A DNA stretch of 15,572 nt, taken from positions 1 to 15,572 of the forward strand of contig DGWI01000007.1 in the NCBI GenBank assembly GCA_002396085.1, in the 5' to 3' direction. This document shows positions 1-6,909 of the stretch, in pieces (within the stretch, counting starts at the first letter, position 1; the number at the start of each line of letters is the position of its first letter). The stretch is from Porphyromonadaceae bacterium UBA4262. GTDB lineage: Bacteria; Bacteroidota; Bacteroidia; Bacteroidales; Muribaculaceae. A model generated the notes under the pieces. The model had not been told where the DNA came from and did not search any database. It saw nothing but the letters and a program-made list of their open reading frames with translations. Both the position numbers and the translations under genes were made by a program.

Positions 1-2
1 GT

Positions 3-473
3 GCCACCACAGTGGTGAATGCAGGAAGCGACGATGGCATAGTGATGCCAGCCACCCCGTGGTATCTCACCCCGATGTTCTTTGCATTGCTGTTGCTGGC
101 CGCCACCATTATCGTCACCGTGCACGACTGGCGCCGCAATCGTGTCTCGCGGTGGCTTGACACCGTGCTCTTTGTCGTGGCAGGCTTGGCAGGATGCGTC
201 ATCTTCTTCATAGAGTTCATCTCCACCCACGAGGCTGTGATGCCCAACTATAACATCCTGTGGCTACAGCCGCTGCTGCTGTGCTTTGCAGTGTTGCCAT
301 GGATAAAGAAGGCAGGTGGCGTGCTCAAGTGGTGCCACATTGTCAACTTGGCTCTCATTGGCACCATGGCAGTGGTGTGGCTGAGCGGCCTTCAGGCTCC
401 CAATGCAGCTTTCATCCCAATTGCTGGCACCCTTGCCCTGCGCTCACTGCTCAACACCCGAGCAAACAAATAA
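3..473 (+). CDS. Partial multi-pass membrane protein, C-terminal part of a DUF4105 (Lnb-like) family protein
   Basis: The reading frame is open to the left edge of the window, so the true start and most of the protein lie outside; the stop is TAA at 471-473. The visible part, just over 150 residues, has four or five hydrophobic segments: one beginning YLTPMFFALLLL, a second around VLFVVAGLAGCVIFF, a third near ILWLQPLLLCF, a fourth near VNLALIGTMAVVW, and a weaker one before the end. A short basic stretch (DWRRNRVSRWLD) lies between the first two. This pattern, with a conserved 'NILWLQPL' type motif, resembles the C-terminal membrane region of Bacteroidota DUF4105 proteins, which combine an N-terminal Lnb-type periplasmic domain with membrane helices. 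That domain is outside the window, so the family call is from memory of the C-terminal pattern and only moderately sure. No terminator is obvious after the stop. Confidence 0.55.
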   Translation, partial: ATTVVNAGSDDGIVMPATPWYLTPMFFALLLLAATIIVTVHDWRRNRVSRWLDTVLFVVAGLAGCVIFFIEFISTHEAVMPNYNILWLQPLLLCFAVLPWIKKAGGVLKWCHIVNLALIGTMAVVWLSGLQAPNAAFIPIAGTLALRSLLNTRANK

Positions 474-615
474 AAGCAGAAAGAAAGGGGAGGGTGCTGC
501 AAAACAGTAAGGACAGTGAGAATAACACTTAGAGCATGGCAGGTGAGATGCTGAAGTTCCTCCACGAGGCACATGCATAAATTGCTGTCTGGCACCAAGC
601 TGCGACCCCCTGTGG
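474..615. other. Intergenic DNA left of the duplicated hairpin element
   Basis: No gene is supported here. There are two small stem-loops: CCTC/GAGG around a 3-nt loop at 559-569, and ACCCC/GGGGT around CTGT at about 605-618, just before the first copy of the duplicated element. An 8-mer at about 499-506 (TGCAAAAC) is complementary to GTTTTGCA at about 866-873 on the far side of the duplication, so long-range pairing is possible but may be chance. Confidence 0.4.
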
Positions 616-710
616 GGTTCAATGTTGGGTCGAGTTCATATGCCCTTCGGGCACCGCCCACCGCACTTCGTGCGACTATGGCTTTTGAATCTCCCCGAGC
701 ACTTCGTGGT
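616..710. repeat. Duplicated hairpin element, copy 1
   Basis: This is the first of two direct copies of a segment of about 95 bp; the second lies at 733-828. By eye they are about 80-85% identical. Both copies begin with the shared motif CAATGTTGGGTCGAG and then contain a run of short stem-loops. In this copy the stems are TGCCC/GGGCA (641-645 with 649-653), CGCAC/GTGCG (662-666 with 670-674) and a weak CAC/GTG (700-702 with 706-708). All three have a TTC loop. Small open frames cross the element on both strands, but nothing suggests they are real genes. The element family is not one I recognise. Confidence 0.75.
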
Positions 711-732
711 TGCATGGTGTTACTATTGAATC

Positions 733-828
733 GGCTCAATGTTGGGTCGAGTTTCAATGCCCTATCGGGCACCGCACACCGCGCTGCGCGCGACTTATGC
801 TTTGAAATCTCCTCGAGCACTTCGTGGC
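733..828. repeat. Duplicated hairpin element, copy 2
   Basis: This is the second direct copy, offset by 117-118 bp from copy 1. Stems are TGCCC/GGGCA (758-762 with 767-771, loop TATC), CGCGC/GCGCG (780-784 with 788-792, loop TGC) and a longer CTCGAGCAC/GTGGCTCGAG arm pair that runs past the copy boundary to 833. The middle stem differs from copy 1 by a paired change, A665-T671 becoming G783-C789, which keeps the stem intact. A further hairpin, ACCTC/GAGGT with a 3-nt loop, follows at 841-853. Confidence 0.75.
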
Positions 829-881
829 TCGAGCCTTTTGACCTCTGCGAGGTGGCGGCGGCGCAGTTTTGCAACAGCCTC

Positions 882-927
882 ACACATTTATAATAATGTG
901 TAAAAATGTTGTGGTTCAAACATTTTT
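882..927. promoter_or_regulatory. Two abutting inverted repeats upstream of and over the secA promoter
   Basis: The first dyad is ACACATT/AATGTGT (882-888 with 895-901, 6-nt spacer). It is followed with no gap by AAAAATGTT/AACATTTTT (902-910 with 919-927, 8-nt spacer), which runs into a T tract to 929. The second dyad covers the proposed -33 element of secA. They could be protein-binding sites for secA control, or A/T-rich terminator hairpins ending transcripts that come from the left. The sequence does not decide between these. Confidence 0.5.
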
Positions 928-938
928 TTGTAATTTTG
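909..938 (+). promoter_or_regulatory. Predicted secA promoter (Bacteroides type)
   Basis: TTG at 909-911 and TAATTTTG at 931-938 are separated by 19 bp, fitting the Bacteroides -33/-7 consensus (TTTG and TAnnTTTG). The transcript would begin near 945, giving a leader of about 75 nt. A second TAATTTTG is present at 984-991 but lacks a well-placed -33 element. The leader is very A/T-rich and has no obvious Shine-Dalgarno sequence, as usual in this phylum. Confidence 0.6.
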
Positions 939-1020
939 CAGTTTGTAATTGATTTGGCACGTTTTTTGCTACAATCATTGTTTTAATTTTGCAAATAAAA
1001 AAACAATATAAAAATAAGAC

Positions 1021-4000
1021 ATGTCATTAACTAGTTTTTTGAAGTCAATCTTCGGCAACAAGAGTGAGCGTGACCTGAAGAAGCTCATGCCCATCGTGCG
1101 TGAGATACAGAAAGTGTATCCCGAGGTGGAGAGCTTGTCGAACGATGAACTGCGTGCACGCAGTGCTGCAATCAGAGAAGAGATTCAAGAGTATGTAAAA
1201 CCACAGCGCGACGAGGTGGCAGCCATCAAGGCTGAAATCGAGACCCTCGAATATGAGGAGCGCGAGCCCTTGTGGGGAAAAATTGACAAGATTGAGAAGG
1301 AAATTCTCGACCGCATCGAGGAAAAGCTCGACGCGGTGCTGCCCATCGTCTTTGCTATCGTGAAGGAGACCGCAAAGCGATTTGCCGAGAATGAGACCAT
1401 CGAGGTTACCGCCACCGATTTTGACCGCAAGCTTGCTGCCGATGGCCACGACTTTCTCGACATTGATGGTGATAAAGCCATCTACTACAACCATTGGGAA
1501 GCTGGAGGTAATGAAATGGTGTGGAACATGGTTCACTACGACGTTCAGCTCATTGGTGGCTCGGTTCTCCATCAGGGAAAGATTGCCGAGATGGCCACTG
1601 GTGAGGGTAAGACCCTTGTGGCAACGCTGCCAGTGTTCCTGAATGCACTTGCTGGCTGTGGCGTTCATGTGGTTACTGTGAACGACTACTTGGCAAAACG
1701 TGACTCGGAGTGGATGGGCCCGCTGTATATGTTCCACGGACTTAGCGTGGCTTGCATCGACAAGACCGAGCCTAACAGCCTTGAGCGCCGCGATGCATAT
1801 AATTGCGATATCACCTTCGGTACCAACAGTGAGTTTGGTTTCGACTACCTGCGTGACAACATGGCCATGCGCCCCGAGGACATGGTACAGCGCATGCACA
1901 ACTATGCCATTGTCGATGAGGTCGACTCGGTGCTGATCGACGATGCTCGTACGCCACTCATCATCTCGGGTCCTGTGCCCAAGGGCGAGGACCAGATGTT
2001 CAACGAATATAAGCCCAACGTCGAGCGTGTCTATCGCGCCCAGCGCGAACTGGTCACCAAACTGCTGGTTGATGCCAAGAAGATGATGGCCAGTGACGAC
2101 GAGAAGGTGCAGAAAGAGGGCACGTTGTTGCTCTATCGCGCCTTCAAGGGTCTGCCCAAGTACAAGCCGCTCATCAAGTTCTTGAGCGAGGAGGGTGTCA
2201 AGGCCGCCATGCTCAAGACCGAGGCCGTGTACATGCAGGACAACAGTCGTGACATGCACATTGTCACCGACCCGCTATACTTCATCATTGAGGAACAGAA
2301 CAATACGGTTGAGTTGACCGATAAGGGTATCGATGTGCTCACCAGAGGCACCGACGACCCGCAGTTCTTTATCTTGCCTGACATTGCCACCCAGTTGTCG
2401 CAGGTGACCAACGAAAACCTCAGCGAGGAAGAGAAACTGGCCAAGAAGGACGAATTGCTGCAGAACTACACGCTCAAGAGTGAGCGCGTGCACACTGTCA
2501 CACAGTTGCTCAAGGCCTACACACTGTTCAATATCAACGAGGAGTATATCGTAGACGAGGAAGGCAAGGTCAAGATTGTCGATGAGCAGACGGGACGTAT
2601 CATGGAGGGACGCCGTTACAGCGACGGACTGCACCAGGCTATTGAGGCCAAGGAGGGCGTGAATGTTGAGGCTGCCACGCAGACCTTTGCCACGATTACA
2701 TTGCAGAACTACTTCCGCATGTATCACAAGTTGGCGGGTATGACCGGTACTGCCGAGACCGAGGCTGGTGAGTTCATGGACATCTACAAACTGGATGTCG
2801 TGACCATTCCCACCAACAAGCCTGTCATCCGCAATGATATGCCCGACCGCGTCTATAAGACAGCCAAGGAGAAGTTCCTTGCTGTTATCGAGGAAATTGA
2901 ACTCATGCGCAACTCGGGACGACCCGTGCTGGTGGGTACAACATCGGTCGACATCAGCGAGATGCTCAGCCGCATGCTCAGCATGCGTCACATTCCGCAT
3001 CAGGTGCTGAACGCCAAACTCCACCAGAAGGAGGCTGACATTGTTGCGCAGGCTGGCCAGCAGGTTGATGGCAAGGGTGTGGTCACCATTGCAACCAACA
3101 TGGCAGGTCGTGGTACCGATATCAAGCTCAGCCCCGAGGTTCGCGAGGCTGGTGGTCTTGCCATCATCGGCACAGAGCGCCATGAGTCGCGCCGTGTCGA
3201 CCGCCAGTTGCGTGGTCGTTCGGGCCGCCAGGGTGACCCAGGCTCGAGTGTGTTCTTCGTCTCGTTTGAGGACAAGGTGATGCGTCTGTTCGCCAGTGAG
3301 AAGGTGGTCAAGATGCTCGACTTCCTAGGGCTCAAGGATGGTGAGGCTATCGAGGATCGCCGTGTGACCAATGCCATTGAGAATGCGCAGAAGCGTGTCG
3401 AGGAGAATAACTTCGGCATCCGCAAGCACTTGCTTGAATATGATGATGTGATGAATGCGCAGCGCAAGGTTATCTACACCCGCCGCCACCATGCACTCAT
3501 CGGTGAGCGCATCGGGCTGGATATCATCAATACCCTCTATGACAGCGTTGAGGACATTACCGACCGTTTTGGCCCCGATGACTATGAGGATTACAAGATG
3601 CAGGTGCTGCGCACCTACGCCATCGAGACTCCTATCGATGAGGAAACGTTCCGTCGTGCCGACAAGCAGGACAAGGTCGATGCACTCTATGATGAGGTGC
3701 TCAAGGCATTCAATCGCAAGACCGAGCGATTGAGTGAGGTCGCCAACCCTGTCATCCAGAACATCGTTGCCGACCAGCAGGCCAACGGCATGGAGCCACA
3801 AGGACTCATCCGCGTGCCCATCACCGACGGCAAGCGTATGTTTGGTATCGTCATCGACATCAAGGAAGCCTATGAGACACAGTGCAAGTCGCTGCAGAAG
3901 GCTTGGCAGAAGGCATTGATGTTGCTCACCATTGATGAGAGCTGGAAGGAACACCTGCGTGAGATGGATCAGTTGCGTCAGAGCGTGCAGAATGCCAGTT

Positions 4001-4380
4001 ATGAGCAGAAGGACCCGCTTGTGATTTACAAGGTCGAGTCGTTCAACATGTTCAAGCAGATGTTGGGTGAGATGAACGCCAAGACTGTTTCAATCCTTAT
4101 GCGCGGTCAGATTCCGGTGCAGCAGCAGGTCGAGCAGAATGTTCAGGACCGCGAGATACCGCAGCGCAAGCCTCGTTATCAGGAAAGCCGCGGTGGTGGT
4201 CAGGAAGATGCTGTCGCTGCTAACGCCCGTGCACAACAGGCTGCGGCCCGCGGCGCATCGCATGCTCCTCAGCGTCCTACGACGCCTATCGTCAATGCTG
4301 GCCCCAAGGTGGGTCGCAACGATCCCTGTCCTTGCGGAAGCGGCAAGAAATACAAGAATTGCCACGGACGCGGACTCTGA
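1021..4380 (+). CDS. secA: Protein translocase ATPase subunit SecA
   Basis: SecA is the cytoplasmic motor ATPase that drives unfolded preproteins through the SecYEG channel. The 1119-aa product begins with the typical SecA N-terminus (MSLTSFLKSIFG). It has a Walker A motif MATGEGKT at 191-198, a DEVD Walker B at 299-302 followed by DDARTPLIISG, the GRGTDI and QLRGRSGRQGDPGSS helicase motifs, and a C-terminal zinc-binding CPCGSGKKYKNCH (Cys1103, Cys1105, Cys1114, His1115). It is over 200 residues longer than the roughly 900-aa E. coli enzyme. The extra material is mainly a charged helical stretch near 55-105, an acidic segment near 125-165 and a larger insertion in the preprotein cross-linking region after about 318. 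Long SecA proteins of this kind are usual in Bacteroidota. The ATG at 1021 is right for the family N-terminus. The gene stands alone between its own promoter and terminator. Confidence 0.98.
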   Translation: MSLTSFLKSIFGNKSERDLKKLMPIVREIQKVYPEVESLSNDELRARSAAIREEIQEYVKPQRDEVAAIKAEIETLEYEEREPLWGKIDKIEKEILDRIEEKLDAVLPIVFAIVKETAKRFAENETIEVTATDFDRKLAADGHDFLDIDGDKAIYYNHWEAGGNEMVWNMVHYDVQLIGGSVLHQGKIAEMATGEGKTLVATLPVFLNALAGCGVHVVTVNDYLAKRDSEWMGPLYMFHGLSVACIDKTEPNSLERRDAYNCDITFGTNSEFGFDYLRDNMAMRPEDMVQRMHNYAIVDEVDSVLIDDARTPLIISGPVPKGEDQMFNEYKPNVERVYRAQRELVTKLLVDAKKMMASDDEKVQKEGTLLLYRAFKGLPKYKPLIKFLSEEGVKAAMLKTEAVYMQDNSRDMHIVTDPLYFIIEEQNNTVELTDKGIDVLTRGTDDPQFFILPDIATQLSQVTNENLSEEEKLAKKDELLQNYTLKSERVHTVTQLLKAYTLFNINEEYIVDEEGKVKIVDEQTGRIMEGRRYSDGLHQAIEAKEGVNVEAATQTFATITLQNYFRMYHKLAGMTGTAETEAGEFMDIYKLDVVTIPTNKPVIRNDMPDRVYKTAKEKFLAVIEEIELMRNSGRPVLVGTTSVDISEMLSRMLSMRHIPHQVLNAKLHQKEADIVAQAGQQVDGKGVVTIATNMAGRGTDIKLSPEVREAGGLAIIGTERHESRRVDRQLRGRSGRQGDPGSSVFFVSFEDKVMRLFASEKVVKMLDFLGLKDGEAIEDRRVTNAIENAQKRVEENNFGIRKHLLEYDDVMNAQRKVIYTRRHHALIGERIGLDIINTLYDSVEDITDRFGPDDYEDYKMQVLRTYAIETPIDEETFRRADKQDKVDALYDEVLKAFNRKTERLSEVANPVIQNIVADQQANGMEPQGLIRVPITDGKRMFGIVIDIKEAYETQCKSLQKAWQKALMLLTIDESWKEHLREMDQLRQSVQNASYEQKDPLVIYKVESFNMFKQMLGEMNAKTVSILMRGQIPVQQQVEQNVQDREIPQRKPRYQESRGGGQEDAVAANARAQQAAARGASHAPQRPTTPIVNAGPKVGRNDPCPCGSGKKYKNCHGRGL

Positions 4381-4407
4381 TCGAAGGTCATCGTCTTGAA
4401 ATACACA

Positions 4408-4446
4408 ATTACCGCCAGGCTAGCGTGCAGTCTGGCGGTAATTTTT
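4408..4446 (+). terminator. Intrinsic terminator of secA
   Basis: ATTACCGCCAG (4408-4418) pairs perfectly with CTGGCGGTAAT (4432-4442), and the stem can extend inward by three more pairs. A T tract follows directly. It lies 28 bp after the secA stop codon. Confidence 0.9.
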
Positions 4447-4468
4447 CATTTTTCAATTGCCAATTGAG

Positions 4469-5209
4469 CTAAGAGTTCGCGCTGGCGATGATCTCCTCAA
4501 TCCAGCGGCCAACGCTCAGGGGCAGCGGGCCAGCGGCGGTGCGGGCCATGATGCGGTCATTCAAGTCGTGCAACAGCGGGGTGGCGTCGCTGTCGCCGCA
4601 ACTGGCAATGATGCGTTGTGCCTCGGGGTGTGCCTCGGCGGCGGCTGCCTCTGCCCACGGACGCATCAGATAACTCTTCCAGAATAGCCAATAGGCCAGA
4701 TCATAGGTGCGGCTAGCGTCATTCTCGTCGTTGAGGTCAACATCCAGCAGCAGTTGCAGGTCGACGGCTACGGGGGCGGTGACATATACCTCGTCGAGCA
4801 ACGTGAAGAACACCTGCGCCAATGCCAGCAACTGTGGATCGTGTGGGTCGAGTCGGTGATGCAACCCCATGGTGTAGTGTAGCACCATGCGCAGATCATC
4901 AACGTTAAGTTCGTAGTCAACATATTCCTCGCTGCGCTTGTAGTGGGGCAGGGGGGTGCCGTGCTCCCGCTGGTGGAGTGTTGTGAACGTGCGCCACAAT
5001 CCGGCATCGGCAACGATGTCCTGGAAGTAGCCGATCACTGCCAGCACAGCATCTCGGCGGTCTTCATCGTCGATGTCGCTCAGCAGTAGGCTCTCGTCCC
5101 AGGCAGTTGCCAGTTGACGTGCCAGTGCCAGGTAGTATTTGTCAGTGGGTGCCACCATGGGCCAGGTGGGCTGACGTTCCATGAAGTCTCGTGCACTGAT
5201 TTCCATCAT
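4469..5209 (-). CDS. DUF3843-like protein of unknown function
   Basis: The 246-aa product has no signal peptide and looks cytoplasmic and mostly helical. The N-terminal part (ARDFMERQP, then PTDKYYLALARQL), the segment YFQDIVADAGLWRTF, the LPHY motif and the 'NVDDLRMVLHYTMG' stretch match what I remember of DUF3843, a Bacteroidales family with no known function. DUF3843 proteins I recall are longer, so this may be a short version. The frame is intact and shows no sign of a frameshift. The start is one of two adjacent ATGs (5209 or 5206). No -7 element is evident just upstream, and the nearest upstream feature, the terminator at 5257-5298, ends the tRNA-Thr transcript. Transcription of this gene is therefore unexplained. 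Ala/Asp/Leu-rich composition fits the GC-rich neighbourhood. Confidence 0.6.
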   Translation of the reverse strand: MMEISARDFMERQPTWPMVAPTDKYYLALARQLATAWDESLLLSDIDDEDRRDAVLAVIGYFQDIVADAGLWRTFTTLHQREHGTPLPHYKRSEEYVDYELNVDDLRMVLHYTMGLHHRLDPHDPQLLALAQVFFTLLDEVYVTAPVAVDLQLLLDVDLNDENDASRTYDLAYWLFWKSYLMRPWAEAAAAEAHPEAQRIIASCGDSDATPLLHDLNDRIMARTAAGPLPLSVGRWIEEIIASANS

Positions 5210-5256
5210 CTTGAAGCTTATGTTCTTAATCTTATGTCCAATTGATTTTCTGTCCT

Positions 5257-5298
5257 AAAAAAGATGACCGCTTTCCCTTGATGCGGAAAAACGGTCAT
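5257..5298 (-). terminator. Intrinsic terminator downstream of tRNA-Thr
   Basis: Read on the minus strand, ATGACCG and CGGTCAT (5292-5298 with 5264-5270) form the outer stem and TTTCC/GGAAA extends it inside. A T run follows (complement of 5257-5262). It separates the tRNA from the DUF3843-like gene. Confidence 0.8.
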
Positions 5299-5305
5299 GC
5301 TCGTG

Positions 5306-5378
5306 AGCCGCGAGCGGGACTCGAACCCGCGACCTTTTCGTTACGAATGAAATGCTCTACCAACTGAGCTATTGCGGC
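5306..5378 (-). tRNA. tRNA-Thr (anticodon CGU)
   Basis: The 73-nt cloverleaf has a D-stem GCTC/GAGC, anticodon loop TTCGTAA giving anticodon CGU (codon ACG), and T-arm GCGGG-TTCGAGT-CCCGC. CCA is not encoded. Two pairs are A-C mismatches: position 6-67 in the acceptor stem and 31-39 closing the anticodon stem. Everything else is canonical, so it is probably functional. Confidence 0.9.
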
Positions 5379-5382
5379 TGAT

Positions 5383-5416
5383 GCAATGCGCATTTTGCAT
5401 TGCGGGTGCAAAGATA
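5383..5416 (-). promoter_or_regulatory. Promoter -7 element and leader hairpin of tRNA-Thr
   Basis: On the minus strand TATCTTTG (complement of 5409-5416) matches the TAnnTTTG -7 element; no convincing -33 was seen. A perfect inverted repeat GCAATGC/GCATTGC (5383-5389 with 5397-5403) lies between it and the mature tRNA, so nearly the whole short leader could form a stem. Confidence 0.55.
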
Positions 5417-5428
5417 CTACAAAAATGA

Positions 5429-5456
5429 GAATTAAGAATTATGAATTAAGAATTAT
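5429..5456. repeat. Tandem 14-bp repeat, two perfect copies
   Basis: GAATTAAGAATTAT occurs at 5429-5442 and again at 5443-5456, and each unit has internal GAATTA/GAATTAT similarity. It sits between the tRNA-Thr promoter and the 3' end of the DUF4270 gene. Similar A/T-rich runs are familiar from Bacteroidales intergenic DNA. Confidence 0.8.
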
Positions 5457-5502
5457 TTCTTCGGGGTCAAATGCCTTTAAATATTCTTAACAATTGTTCT
5501 CA

Positions 5503-6888
5503 TCACATCATCATCTTGCTGTAGGTTATCTTGACTTTGGCCTTGTCGAGGCGCAGTCGTGTGATGGCTGGTGTCGACACTTGAGGCGCAATCTTGGTCA
5601 CAACAGATGACTCTGAGGTGTAGTAGGTGGCTGGAACAGTGTAGGTCGTGATATCAACTGGGGTCACAGTCAGGTTGATGTCATCCTCGCTGGCTATGCC
5701 ATCTTGATTGTTGATAATATTGAGGATATAGTCACGCAGACCACTGAATATATAAGCCTTCTTGGCACTGTTATACACTGCGTAGAACGAATCCTTGTTG
5801 TTGGTCAAGCTGTCGCCAGCGATAAACTGATCTTTCTTTGACGTCTTGACCATCAGTAGGTTGGTGGGCGGTTCTATGTTGTATGCAGTGCCTGGATCCT
5901 CGGCGGGCAGGGTGAGTTCAAGTTTGTTGATGACTCCCAGGTCGTCACCCACATTGTCACGGAAACTGTTGATGATTTCCTGAATGGGGAATCGCAACTG
6001 CACCTCATATCCTGCTGGAGCCACGATGATGGCTTGACCCTCATCAATGCGTTGTTCGACCTTGGCATCCACCTCCATTGTGATGATGTTGTCTTGCACG
6101 GTCTCGGGCGAGGCTGCCATGTAAGTGCTGTGATTCTCGGTGATGGTGTCGGTCTCATTAAAGGTGGTCGACTTGCGGTAGAACACTTGAAACTCAGTGC
6201 GATTGAAGTTCATCACTCGTCCGCTGCCATAACTGTTCTTGATGTAGATACCCGGGAAGAACTGTGCAAACGCGCTGGGCGATTTGAAGGTCTCGGGGTG
6301 TTGGCGATACTCGTTCTGTATGTCGCGTGCTAGACTCACGGGCATCGGCACAAATATTGCCTCGTAACTGCGAGTTGCACCGTTGGTTTCAAAATAGACG
6401 GTAGTGGTCGACTTGGGAGAATATGAGTTGGAGCCTAGAAGGTCGCTTTCGTCGTAATAATTCGATGGATCAAAGTCACTGTAGAGCGGTGTAGGCAACT
6501 GCTTGTTCAGGCGATAGACATTGAGGCGCATGGGCGGGAGCGAGTCACCAGTGAATCCATTGCCCGTGATGGTCAGCATCAGGCGGCACGAGTCAATCAT
6601 ATTGGTGGGTACGCCGGTCGTGTCGATGATTGAGGCTGGAATGAACTGTGTGACTACCTCGCTGCTGAGTGTGCCATAGCCGTCGGCCTTGAGCAGACCC
6701 ACTAACTGTGTGCTTGTACGTGCTTGAAGGCGATGGTTGGGAACGCTGTGCCCTGTCAGGACAAACGATGAATCTTCGATGATGGCCGTGCGGGTGTCGG
6801 TTAGCGACGAGCCGATGGTTTCATCGGTGCATGACTGCGTGCCCAGTAACACAATAAGTGCGAGCAACGCATAGATGATTTGTTTCAT
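5503..6888 (-). CDS. DUF4270 family outer-membrane/periplasmic lipoprotein
   Basis: The 461-aa product starts with a lipoprotein signal: basic N-terminus, hydrophobic ALLALIVLLG, and a lipobox-like TQSC with Cys20 as the predicted lipidated residue. The mature part is beta-rich and has the 'TRTAIIEDSSFVLTG' start, regularly spaced 'DSCRLMLTI' and 'PMRLNVYRLN' strands, and the SPKSTTTVYF stretch. These are typical of Bacteroidota DUF4270 proteins, whose function is unknown. The length fits the family. The gene follows the GT5 N-domain gene on the same strand after only 21 bp and has no promoter of its own that I can see, so the two are probably cotranscribed. This pairing is one I recall from other Bacteroidales. 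A surface or envelope role is inferred from the signal only. Confidence 0.85.
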   Translation of the reverse strand: MKQIIYALLALIVLLGTQSCTDETIGSSLTDTRTAIIEDSSFVLTGHSVPNHRLQARTSTQLVGLLKADGYGTLSSEVVTQFIPASIIDTTGVPTNMIDSCRLMLTITGNGFTGDSLPPMRLNVYRLNKQLPTPLYSDFDPSNYYDESDLLGSNSYSPKSTTTVYFETNGATRSYEAIFVPMPVSLARDIQNEYRQHPETFKSPSAFAQFFPGIYIKNSYGSGRVMNFNRTEFQVFYRKSTTFNETDTITENHSTYMAASPETVQDNIITMEVDAKVEQRIDEGQAIIVAPAGYEVQLRFPIQEIINSFRDNVGDDLGVINKLELTLPAEDPGTAYNIEPPTNLLMVKTSKKDQFIAGDSLTNNKDSFYAVYNSAKKAYIFSGLRDYILNIINNQDGIASEDDINLTVTPVDITTYTVPATYYTSESSVVTKIAPQVSTPAITRLRLDKAKVKITYSKMMM

Positions 6889-6909
6889 GATGCTGATAAA
6901 AACAAAATT

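Noticed and set aside
392..919. Long open frame on the minus strand through the hairpin array, and a smaller plus-strand frame (573-893)
   Set aside because: Both run through the duplicated hairpins and partly into the preceding gene; the translations have no domain, signal or sensible composition, and the changes between the two copies preserve stems, not codons.
977..1007. ATTGTTTT/AAAACAAT inverted repeat in the secA leader
   Set aside because: The region is almost pure A/T, so an 8-bp dyad with a 15-nt loop is not convincing on its own.
1045..2259. 404-codon open frame antisense to secA
   Set aside because: It is a shadow of a strongly conserved coding sequence; high G/C at third positions of secA keeps the antisense frame free of stops.
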